Shown in pieces: positions 1-5,118 of a stretch of DNA of 5,118 nucleotides. This stretch comes from Ruminococcaceae bacterium UBA5423 (GTDB taxonomy: Bacteria; Bacillota; Clostridia; Oscillospirales; Acutalibacteraceae). Under the pieces are notes generated by a model. The model saw only the letters and a list, made by a program, of their open reading frames with translations. It did no database searches and was not told the DNA's origin. Location: assembly GCA_002409375.1 (NCBI GenBank), contig DHNF01000111.1, forward strand, positions 1 through 5,118. The letters run 5' to 3'. How positions within the stretch are numbered: the first letter of the stretch is position 1; the number at the start of each line of letters is the position of its first letter. The translations under genes and the position numbers were made by a program.

Positions 1-675
1 CCCATCTATTAACATTAAAAGCGCCTTTTCACCCATTGCCGTAATGACATCCCCGCATTGCGGACAAAACCAGCCCTCGGCAGCATGACAAAAAGCGTCC
101 AGCGCCGTCGATATGGTCGTTGCTCGCGTGGCACTATGTGTGTAGATGGGGTCGGCAAATGCAATTCTTGCATAACAATTTTGATGAGTAATGCTGCGCT
201 TGCGCCCGTCTTTATCCATTGTGATAACGGCAACCGCACTTACTTCACTCCCTGTTCCGGCCGTTGTACCAACCAAAACAAGCGGCAAAGGAGCGTGGCG
301 CAGCCTGCCCTGCATCAGTTGTTCTCCGGCAGAAGTATCGTTAGAAGCAAGCCATGCCGACGCCTTGGCAGCATCCATTACAGAACCGCCGCCGATACCG
401 ATAACAAAATCTGCACCGCATAATCGTGCTGCCTCAGCAGCCTCGCAGCATGACGACAAAAGAGGGTTAGCTGTGATTTTTGGATATATTGTAAATTCAA
501 CCCCTTGCCTATCAAGCGTTTGCATAATGTCTTCAAGTGCACCGCTTTGTCTTGCAGAATTTTTACCGGTCATTATTAAGCAATGCCTGCCCAGTGAACG
601 CAAAAGTTCGCCATTTTGGCGCACACAACCCTCGCCGCTAATTACACGCACCGGCATATGAAATGTAAAATCCAT
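1..675 (-). CDS. Iron-containing alcohol dehydrogenase (group III), N-terminal part, truncated by window edge
   Basis: I translated the minus strand from the ATG at 675-673. It stays open for 225 codons to the window edge; the family is usually about 380 residues, so the C-terminal ~40% is missing. Visible family features are the nucleotide-binding loop GIGGGSVMDAAK (residues 93-104), the TTAGTGSEVS motif (137-146) and DAFCHAAEG (193-201). In this last motif D193 and H197 match the first two metal ligands of the FucO-type fold; the two later histidine ligands would lie beyond the edge. These enzymes are cytoplasmic and interconvert alcohols and aldehydes with NAD(P)H. The substrate cannot be told from this part. 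GAAAGG at 690-685, nine bases upstream, supports this start over the in-frame ATG at codon 7. Oddity: a CPQC pair at 204-207, just after the metal-binding motif. The gene is divergent from the rnf operon. Confidence 0.93.
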   Translation of the reverse strand, partial: MDFTFHMPVRVISGEGCVRQNGELLRSLGRHCLIMTGKNSARQSGALEDIMQTLDRQGVEFTIYPKITANPLLSSCCEAAEAARLCGADFVIGIGGGSVMDAAKASAWLASNDTSAGEQLMQGRLRHAPLPLVLVGTTAGTGSEVSAVAVITMDKDGRKRSITHQNCYARIAFADPIYTHSATRATTISTALDAFCHAAEGWFCPQCGDVITAMGEKALLMLIDG

Positions 676-708
676 AAAAAACAACCTTTCAAACTCAATT
701 TTTACAGG

Positions 709-722
709 AGAGGCTTTCCTCT
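709..722 (-). other. Small hairpin in the alcohol dehydrogenase 5' leader
   Basis: AGAGG and CCTCT form a perfect 5-bp inverted repeat around a 4-base loop. It sits at or just after the predicted transcription start of the minus-strand gene and upstream of its ribosome-binding site (690-685). It has no U-tract, so it is not a terminator. It could stabilise the 5' end of the mRNA or be chance. Confidence 0.3.
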
Positions 723-725
723 TGT

Positions 726-754
726 ATTTTAACATAAAATATTATATCATTAAA
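726..754 (-). promoter_or_regulatory. Candidate promoter for the divergent alcohol dehydrogenase gene
   Basis: Read on the minus strand, an extended -10 (TGTTAAAAT, 734-726) lies 17 bases downstream of a weak -35-like TTTAAT (754-749). Transcription would start near 719, leaving a leader of about 44 bases. This is a match by eye in a very AT-rich stretch. A second minus-strand TATAAT lies at 746-741 without a good -35. Confidence 0.4.
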
Positions 755-765
755 TACGATGTAAG

Positions 766-771
766 TATAAT
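766..771 (+). promoter_or_regulatory. Candidate -10 box of the distal rnf promoter (P1)
   Basis: This is a perfect TATAAT on the plus strand. No good -35 lies upstream: the best options at 16-18 base spacing match only two or three of six positions (for example ATATCA at 744-749). If used, transcription would start near 778, so the hairpin at 796-850 would fall at the 5' end of the rnf mRNA. The box lies inside an imperfect inverted repeat (761-781). Confidence 0.35.
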
Positions 772-789
772 AATACTATACATAATAAA

Positions 790-860
790 GCAACAGCGAC
801 CTTGCATTAGGTAGAACACGCTGGGTGCTATTGCCTGTCATGCAGGTCGTATTTTCTTAT
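790..860 (+). promoter_or_regulatory. Structured rnf leader: long hairpin with U-rich tail and competing helix
   Basis: The arms 796-807 and 840-850 pair over 11 base pairs, with one bulged U at 802 and one G-U pair at the base. Inside, 809-811 pairs with 834-836, 812-814 with 828-830, and 817-819 with 825-827, giving a five-base apical loop. A U-rich run (ATTTTCTTATTATT from 851) follows, so the element resembles a weak intrinsic terminator. An alternative helix joins 790-797 to 827-834 (seven of eight positions pair). It would use bases of the main stem's 5' arm and break up the inner stem. That layout is typical of attenuators and riboswitches, but I could not match it to a known riboswitch class by eye. 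It lies 65 bases upstream of rnfC. Confidence 0.5.
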
Positions 861-861
861 T

Positions 862-891
862 ATTACATTTATTGATTTATATAAATATAAT
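862..891 (+). promoter_or_regulatory. Candidate proximal rnf promoter (P2)
   Basis: ATTACA at 862-867 (four of six to TTGACA) is followed after 18 bases by a perfect TATAAT at 886-891. The start would be near 898, only a few bases before the ribosome-binding site, which leaves an unusually short leader. It would bypass the upstream hairpin. The surrounding sequence is nearly all A/T, so chance matches are likely. Confidence 0.3.
872..886 (+). promoter_or_regulatory. Palindromic FNR/CRP-like box in the rnf promoter region
   Basis: Positions 872-885 read TTGAT, four bases, ATAAA. This is nine of ten to the TTGAT-N4-ATCAA box of the CRP/FNR regulator family. Within it, ATTTATATAAAT (875-886) is a perfect 12-base palindrome. 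It overlaps the spacer of candidate promoter P2 and touches its -10, where a bound protein would act as a repressor. The low sequence complexity makes this tentative. Confidence 0.2.
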
Positions 892-900
892 CACAGCATA

Positions 901-906
901 GAAAGG
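901..906 (+). promoter_or_regulatory. Ribosome-binding site of rnfC
   Basis: GAAAGG lies nine bases before the ATG at 916. A nearer ATG at 908 runs into a TGA after two codons (ATG-ATA-TTA-TGA), so 916 is the start. Confidence 0.75.
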
Positions 907-915
907 CATGATATT

Positions 916-2262
916 ATGACAATCAAGCAATGGCTGCGAAAGCAGATACGCGGTGGAGTGCATGCACCTCATCTTAAGAACACCGCCGATTGCGAAACAG
1001 TTATTATGCCACCTCCGGAAAAAATCATACTCGCTATGTCTCAGCATTTGGGTGCGCCATGCATACCTGTTGTAAAGGTAGGCGACACTGTCAAGGTCGG
1101 TCAAATTGTGGGAGACAGTGACATGGCTGTTTCGGCACCGATACACAGCGGAGTATCCGGAAAAGTTACGGCAATGACCGAACTGCTGCTTCCGGGTGGT
1201 ATTAAAACAGCCGCCGTTGTAATTGAATCAGACGGTCTACAGAGCATACACGAAAGCGTAACACCTCCGGTAGTAGAAAGCTTTCAAGACTTCGTAAAAG
1301 CCGTGCGAACATCAGGTCTTGTAGGTCTTGGGGGCGCCGGGTTTCCGACACATATAAAGCTTAATCCCACAAATTTTGATGTGATTGATACCGTTATAAT
1401 AAACGCCGCTGAATGTGAACCGTACATAACAGCCGACTACCGCGAATGCATGGAGAATTCGTGGGACATTGTATCCGGAGTTTTAACTGTAATGGAATTT
1501 CTCGATACCAAGCGTGTCATTATCGCGGTGGAGCGCAACAAGCCAAAGGCAATAAAAGAACTTAAACATATTGCTGCCGGCGTGTCACGCTCCGGCCATG
1601 AGGTAATTGTCAAGGCATTGCCGGCACGCTACCCCCAGGGTGCCGAAAAGGTGCTGATACAGGCCTGTACCGGCCGGCGCGTACCGCCTGGAAAGCTGCC
1701 CGCCGATGTGGGCTGCATTGTGATGAATGTTACATCAATAGCATTTCTTTCGCGTTATCTTAAAACGGGGATGCCACTTGTTGACAAGCGTCTGACTGTG
1801 GACGGTTCGGCAATCGCATATCCCAAAAATGTACGCGTAATTATCGGCACCCCTATACACGATGTTATTGCCTTTTGCGGGGGAACACGATATAAGACGC
1901 GAAAAATGCTGATGGGCGGACCTATGATGGGCTTGGCATTGATGGACGATAAGCTGCCGATTCTCAAGCACAACAACGCAATACTTGCGTTTTCCGAAGA
2001 TGATGTGAAAATTTCTCCCCCATCGACATGCATACGCTGCGGCCGTTGTGTTGCTGCATGCCCAATGAAACTTATCCCTGTGTCAATCGAGTCTGCATAT
2101 AAAAATAAGGACATCGAAACGCTGGACAAGCTCGGCGTTATGACCTGTATGGAATGCGGCTGCTGCTCTTTCTCCTGCCCCGCTTCACGACAAATAGTTC
2201 AAACCATGCGAATGGCAAAAAACGAAGTGCGTGCAGCCGCCAAACCTGCTGCCATCAAATAA
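916..2262 (+). CDS. rnfC: RnfC, NADH/FMN- and iron-sulfur-binding subunit of the Rnf complex
   Basis: A 448-residue protein of typical length for clostridial RnfC. The family opening GGVHAPHLK is at residues 13-21. A lipoyl-like beta domain spans about 45-105. The NuoF-like Rossmann region follows, with GLGGAGFPTHIKL (137-149) and NAAECEPYITADYR (163-176) for FMN and NAD(H), then YPQGAEK (239-245). Two ferredoxin-type [4Fe-4S] motifs are intact: C372, C375, C378, C382 and C411, C414, C417, C421, each CxxCxxCxxxCP. There is no membrane segment. RnfC is the peripheral cytoplasmic subunit that exchanges electrons with NAD+/NADH. The short charged and alanine-rich end lacks the long repeat tail of proteobacterial RnfC. 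It is the first gene of the operon, and rnfD starts 47 bases after its stop. Confidence 0.98.
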   Translation: MTIKQWLRKQIRGGVHAPHLKNTADCETVIMPPPEKIILAMSQHLGAPCIPVVKVGDTVKVGQIVGDSDMAVSAPIHSGVSGKVTAMTELLLPGGIKTAAVVIESDGLQSIHESVTPPVVESFQDFVKAVRTSGLVGLGGAGFPTHIKLNPTNFDVIDTVIINAAECEPYITADYRECMENSWDIVSGVLTVMEFLDTKRVIIAVERNKPKAIKELKHIAAGVSRSGHEVIVKALPARYPQGAEKVLIQACTGRRVPPGKLPADVGCIVMNVTSIAFLSRYLKTGMPLVDKRLTVDGSAIAYPKNVRVIIGTPIHDVIAFCGGTRYKTRKMLMGGPMMGLALMDDKLPILKHNNAILAFSEDDVKISPPSTCIRCGRCVAACPMKLIPVSIESAYKNKDIETLDKLGVMTCMECGCCSFSCPASRQIVQTMRMAKNEVRAAAKPAAIK

Positions 2263-2291
2263 TGATTTTTAACCCTGTGTTGGCATGTGAT

Positions 2292-2298
2292 AAAGGAG
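2292..2298 (+). promoter_or_regulatory. Ribosome-binding site deciding the rnfD start
   Basis: AAAGGAG lies 11 bases before the ATG at 2310. The reading frame is open much further upstream, inside rnfC, with an in-frame ATG at 2262 overlapping the rnfC stop and a GTG at 2298. This site favours 2310, whose product begins MDNPLVISSSPHLH, matching the usual RnfD start. Confidence 0.75.
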
Positions 2299-2309
2299 TG
2301 ACTGGGAAA

Positions 2310-3263
2310 ATGGATAACCCCTTGGTAATATCGTCGTCACCGCATCTTCACTGCGGGATGACAACGCGTGGAGTCATGCTGGATGTGCTTATTGCTTTGT
2401 CTCCTGCTGCTGCGGCGTCGATGCTGCTGTTTGGCTGGCGTTCGGCCGCTGTCATTATTGTGTGTGTGGCATCCTGCCTCGCCGCAGAATACCTTAGCTG
2501 CATAGTATTGAAGCGCCCGCATACAGTAGGTGACTTGTCAGCCACCGTCACCGGGCTGCTGCTTGCATTAAATCTTCCCGCTACAATTCCACTATGGCAG
2601 GCTGCAATAGGCGGCGCTGCCGCAATCGTTGTTGCAAAGCAGATGTTCGGAGGACTGGGGCAAAACTTTGTCAATCCCGCTCTTTTCGGACGCATTGTAC
2701 TGCTTGCAAGTTTTCCCGAATCAATGAATAAATGGATGATACCACTGCAGGGACAAGGAGGCGCAGATGTCATAACCTCAGCAACTCCGCTGGCTATGCT
2801 TTCTCAGGGTGCTGAAGTTGAATACAGTCTTAAAGAATTGTTTGTCGGAATAAGACCTGGAAGTCTCGGCGAAACCTGCGTTCTGGCGTTACTTCTTGGG
2901 GGCATTTATCTGGTAACCCGCCGTGTTATATCGCCGACTATTCCGGTGGTTTACATAGCTACCGTATTTATAATGGCTTGGCTGCTTGGACAAAACCCGC
3001 TTGTTCACATTTTGTCCGGCGGTCTGATGCTCGGCGCCATTTTTATGGCGACTGATTACTCTACATCGCCGATTAACACGGCAGGCAAGGTAGTCTTTGC
3101 CGTAGGCTGCGGACTGATTACTGTCTTAATTCGTTTTTACGGCTCGCTGCCAGAGGGAGTTTCATTTGCAATTTTAATTATGAATATACTGGTGCCGCTA
3201 ATAGAACGCGCCACGCGACCGCTGCCTTTTGGTGAGGAACGGAGGCTGTTTTGTGAAAAATAA
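2310..3263 (+). CDS. rnfD: RnfD, membrane subunit with covalent FMN
   Basis: A 317-residue hydrophobic protein of normal family length, with about nine or ten predicted membrane helices (roughly 23-41, 46-66, 76-92, 95-113, 122-134, 187-203, 209-227, 232-248, 259-277, 282-298). It belongs to the NqrB/RnfD family: SSSPHLH near the start, QNFVNPALFGR (118-128), and GAIFMATDYSTSP (242-254) near the end. The flavinylation motif is in DVITSATPL (153-161), with T159 the expected phosphoester link to FMN, attached by an ApbE-type flavin transferase. RnfD passes electrons across the membrane within the ion-pumping core. Its last 11 bases overlap rnfG, and the rnfG ribosome-binding site lies inside it. 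Upstream in-frame starts exist (ATG 2262, GTG 2298) but are less likely. Confidence 0.97.
   Translation: MDNPLVISSSPHLHCGMTTRGVMLDVLIALSPAAAASMLLFGWRSAAVIIVCVASCLAAEYLSCIVLKRPHTVGDLSATVTGLLLALNLPATIPLWQAAIGGAAAIVVAKQMFGGLGQNFVNPALFGRIVLLASFPESMNKWMIPLQGQGGADVITSATPLAMLSQGAEVEYSLKELFVGIRPGSLGETCVLALLLGGIYLVTRRVISPTIPVVYIATVFIMAWLLGQNPLVHILSGGLMLGAIFMATDYSTSPINTAGKVVFAVGCGLITVLIRFYGSLPEGVSFAILIMNILVPLIERATRPLPFGEERRLFCEK
3241..3245 (+). promoter_or_regulatory. Ribosome-binding site deciding the GTG start of rnfG
   Basis: GGAGG, inside the end of rnfD, lies seven bases before the GTG at 3253. An in-frame ATG at 3229 lies upstream of this site and lacks comparable spacing, so the GTG is the better start. 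Confidence 0.75.
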
Positions 3264-3825
3264 TATAAACATAAAAGAAATTGTTATCTCTGCCATTATT
3301 CTCGCCGTCATAGCCGGTGGCGTTACCACTGCATTAGCAGCAACCAATGCACTGACAGCCCCGGTTATTGCAGCAATAACCGATCAGGCCGAAACAAAAG
3401 CAAGGCAGCAAGTAATTGATGCTGATTCCTTTGAAAAACATACTATCGGTGACAACGAAAGCCAGGTAACATATTATGCAGCAATAAAGGGTGGCGATGT
3501 TGTCGGGTATGTGTTTTCTGTTTCCTCAACGGGCAAAAGTTCAGGGCTTGTTGTTATGACTGGTATATCCGCAAATGGCAGCATTGCAGGCGTTTCGGTA
3601 ACAAGTGACAATGAAACTGCCGGTTATGTTAATAAAATTAAAAATGCCGGTTTGTTTGACCGCTTTTTGGGGAAACCTTCCTCGAAAAAGTTGGAGCTTG
3701 GCACCGATATTGACGGTGTTTCACAGGCAACCAAAACCTCAAAGGGTGTAACAGACGGTGTCAATAAAGCTATTGAGTATTACAGCACTTATATCAAGGA
3801 GGTGCAGGACGATGAACGTACCTGA
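3253..3825 (+). CDS. rnfG: RnfG, periplasm-facing subunit with covalent FMN
   Basis: From the GTG at 3253 the product has 190 residues, normal for clostridial RnfG. One N-terminal membrane anchor (about 9-30) is followed by an extracytoplasmic FMN-binding domain (about 70-180). Family features are SSGLVVMTGIS (96-106), the SDNETAG segment (118-124), where relatives have an ETPG-like motif, and the flavinylation motif DGVSQATKTSKGV (154-166). T160 is the expected FMN attachment site. Most relatives read S-G-A-T here; this protein has S-Q-A-T. RnfG passes electrons between flavins on the outer face of the membrane. It overlaps rnfD by 11 bases and rnfE by 14 bases, which suggests translational coupling. 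Identity is secure from the motif, anchor and position; whether the altered motif is flavinylated is inference. Confidence 0.95.
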   Translation: MKNNINIKEIVISAIILAVIAGGVTTALAATNALTAPVIAAITDQAETKARQQVIDADSFEKHTIGDNESQVTYYAAIKGGDVVGYVFSVSSTGKSSGLVVMTGISANGSIAGVSVTSDNETAGYVNKIKNAGLFDRFLGKPSSKKLELGTDIDGVSQATKTSKGVTDGVNKAIEYYSTYIKEVQDDERT

Positions 3826-4522
3826 TAAATATAAACAAGCATTCACAAGGGGACTGGTTCAAGAAAACCCGGTGCTTCGGCTCGTTCTGGGAACATGCCC
3901 AACACTTGCCGTTTCTACAGCAGCGATCAACGGACTGGGTATGGGCGCTGCAGCAACCTTTGTGCTTGTGTGCTCCAATATTGTAATATCACTGCTGCGT
4001 TTTGTGATTCCGTCAAAGGTGCGTCTGCCGGCGTTTATCGTTATCATAGCCGGGTTTACAACAATAGTGCAGATGCTTGTAAAAGCTTATCTGCCCTCAA
4101 TTGACAAGGCTTTAGGTATATACTTGCCTTTGATTGTCGTCAACTGCATTATCCTTGGCCGAGCCGAGGCATTTGCAAGCAAAAACAGCGTTGGCCTATC
4201 GGCAATAGACGGTTTGGGAATGGGCGCGGGATTTACGGCCGCGTTAATACTCATGGGCGGCATTCGTGAGTTCCTTGGCAACGGAACACTGTTCGGATGG
4301 CCCGAAAGTGGACTTATGCACCCAATCACGATTTTCGTAATGCCCGCCGGCGGTTTCTTTGTGTTTGGCATTATGATTTGGCTTACCAATCGTCTTTCTG
4401 CCAAACTTGACAAAGACTCTGCGCGCAGTGAATTAAGTGAAACCGTATGTGCTGCCTGTCCAAGTGCATCTGTATGCCACCAGTCCAATACACAAAAACA
4501 GGAGGCTGTCTGCCATGAATAA
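3812..4522 (+). CDS. rnfE: RnfE, membrane subunit sharing the intramembrane [2Fe-2S] cluster
   Basis: A 236-residue membrane protein with about six helices. The ATG at 3812 follows a strong AAGGAGGT (3796-3803) by eight bases. An in-frame ATG at 3758 lies inside rnfG and gives a non-family N-terminus. Family motifs are QENPVLRLVLGTCP (17-30), LGIYLPLIVVNCIILGR (101-117) and GIREFLG (150-156). C29 and C112 correspond to the NqrD/RnfE cysteines that, with two from RnfA, bind a [2Fe-2S] cluster in the membrane. RnfE is homologous to RnfA but inserted with opposite topology. After the last helix (about 177-195) a hydrophilic tail carries four more cysteines: C213, C216, C222 and C234. It overlaps rnfG by 14 bases and rnfA by 8. 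Confidence 0.97.
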   Translation: MNVPDKYKQAFTRGLVQENPVLRLVLGTCPTLAVSTAAINGLGMGAAATFVLVCSNIVISLLRFVIPSKVRLPAFIVIIAGFTTIVQMLVKAYLPSIDKALGIYLPLIVVNCIILGRAEAFASKNSVGLSAIDGLGMGAGFTAALILMGGIREFLGNGTLFGWPESGLMHPITIFVMPAGGFFVFGIMIWLTNRLSAKLDKDSARSELSETVCAACPSASVCHQSNTQKQEAVCHE

Positions 4523-5102
4523 TACCGGTTTGTTCTCAATCTTGATAGGCGGCCTTTTGGTCAACAATTTTGTATTGTCACAGTTTTTAGGGATCTGCCC
4601 TTTCCTTGGTGTATCAAAAAAGCTAAATTCCGCAGTCGGAATGTCAATTGCTGTTATATTCGTTATGGTTATGGCAACAGCAGCAACCTGGCCTATTTAC
4701 ACTTTACTACTTGTTCCGGCCGATCTTGGCTATCTTCAAACAATAGTATTCATCTTAATAATTGCCGCTTTAGTACAACTTGTGGAAATTACGTTAAGAC
4801 GGTATGTACCGCCATTATATAAGTCGCTCGGCATATATCTGCCGCTTATCACCACAAACTGTGCCGTTCTCGGCGTTACTATTCTCAACATAGACGGCGG
4901 CTACGGGTTTGCTCAATCAATTGTCAACGCGTTTGGCGCAGGCCTCGGTTTCTTGCTTGCAATGGTAATGTTCGCCGGAGTTCGCGAACGCCTTGAAAGT
5001 GCAGAAATCCCGCAGGGCTTAAAAGGACTTCCGATTACTCTTGTGGCAGCTTCATTGGTTTCTGTTTCATTTATAGGATTTCAGGGACTTTTCGGATTAT
5101 AA
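4515..5102 (+). CDS. rnfA: RnfA, membrane subunit sharing the intramembrane [2Fe-2S] cluster
   Basis: A 195-residue protein, full length for RnfA, with about six membrane helices. The ATG at 4515 follows AGGAGG (4500-4505) by nine bases and overlaps the end of rnfE by eight; an in-frame ATG at 4437 lies inside the rnfE tail and is rejected. Family motifs are NNFVLSQFLGICPFLGVSK (17-35), LGIYLPLITTNCAVLG (105-120) and GVRERLES (155-162). C28 and C116 are the expected cluster ligands, pairing with RnfE C29 and C112. The protein belongs to the NqrE/RnfA family and forms, with RnfE, the pseudo-symmetric core of the ion pump. Only 16 bases follow the stop before the window ends; rnfB is the expected next gene. 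No terminator is visible in those bases. Confidence 0.98.
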   Translation: MNNTGLFSILIGGLLVNNFVLSQFLGICPFLGVSKKLNSAVGMSIAVIFVMVMATAATWPIYTLLLVPADLGYLQTIVFILIIAALVQLVEITLRRYVPPLYKSLGIYLPLITTNCAVLGVTILNIDGGYGFAQSIVNAFGAGLGFLLAMVMFAGVRERLESAEIPQGLKGLPITLVAASLVSVSFIGFQGLFGL

Positions 5103-5118
5103 TACTGATTCTCATTAA

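Noticed and set aside
58..661. Two plus-strand open frames (58-423 and 191-661) opposite the alcohol dehydrogenase
   Set aside because: They are antisense to a clear iron-containing dehydrogenase with intact motifs. Their translations show no recognisable domain, and neither has a good ribosome-binding site.
790..860. Hairpin as a terminator for a gene entering from the right on the minus strand
   Set aside because: No minus-strand gene ends there, and the T-run on that side is weak, so a role in the rnf leader is a better fit.
1315..1335. Short direct repeat (GGTCTTGTAGGTCTTG)
   Set aside because: It encodes the conserved GLVGLGG glycine loop of RnfC and is a by-product of that motif.
1735..2129. 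Minus-strand open frames inside rnfC
   Set aside because: They lie opposite conserved RnfC coding sequence, including the first iron-sulfur motif, and their translations look like frame shadows.
2154..2309. Longer rnfD starting at 2154 (369 residues)
   Set aside because: The extra 52 residues overlap the second iron-sulfur motif of rnfC, are not RnfD-like, and precede a proper ribosome-binding site and ATG at 2310.
4437..4514. Longer rnfA starting at 4437
   Set aside because: The extension overlaps the rnfE tail and has no family resemblance; AGGAGG at 4500-4505 fits the ATG at 4515.
1..5118. CRISPR array, insertion sequence, tRNA or rRNA gene
   Set aside because: No regularly spaced repeats, transposase-like frames, terminal inverted repeats or cloverleaf-like segments were seen. 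Almost all of the window is explained by six genes and one promoter region.

Overview
The window carries most of an Rnf operon: five consecutive plus-strand genes, rnfC, rnfD, rnfG, rnfE and rnfA (916-5102). They encode subunits of the membrane-bound ferredoxin:NAD+ oxidoreductase, an ion-pumping respiratory enzyme. The order C-D-G-E-A, AGGAGG-type ribosome-binding sites, one GTG start, moderate GC and AT-rich spacers point to an anaerobic Firmicute of the class Clostridia. That placement is inferred from gene order and style, not from a marker gene. In clostridia the usual sixth gene, rnfB (the ferredoxin-facing iron-sulfur subunit), follows rnfA. The window ends 16 bases after the rnfA stop, so rnfB would lie just outside.

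Layout. 1-675 (minus): the N-terminal 225 codons of an iron-containing (group III) alcohol dehydrogenase, cut by the window edge. 676-915: a 240-base, very AT-rich divergent intergenic region. It holds candidate promoters for both directions, a strong imperfect hairpin in the rnf leader with a competing alternative helix, and two short inverted repeats over candidate -10 boxes. 916-5102 (plus): the rnf genes. There is a 47-base gap between rnfC and rnfD; the other junctions overlap by 8-14 bases, which suggests one translationally coupled transcript.

How the parts work together (family knowledge). RnfC is the peripheral NADH/FMN and iron-sulfur subunit. RnfD and RnfG carry covalently bound FMN. 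RnfA and RnfE are homologous inverted membrane proteins whose four conserved cysteines hold an intramembrane [2Fe-2S] cluster. Electrons from reduced ferredoxin reach NAD+ through these centres while Na+ or H+ is exported. The coupling ion cannot be read from this sequence. The divergent alcohol dehydrogenase would consume or produce NAD(P)H, so a shared redox-responsive control region is plausible but unproven.

This is mainly a well-known system rather than a new one. The points most worth a second look are the structured rnf leader, a cysteine-rich C-terminal tail on RnfE, and a Gly-to-Gln change in the RnfG flavinylation motif (SQAT instead of SGAT).
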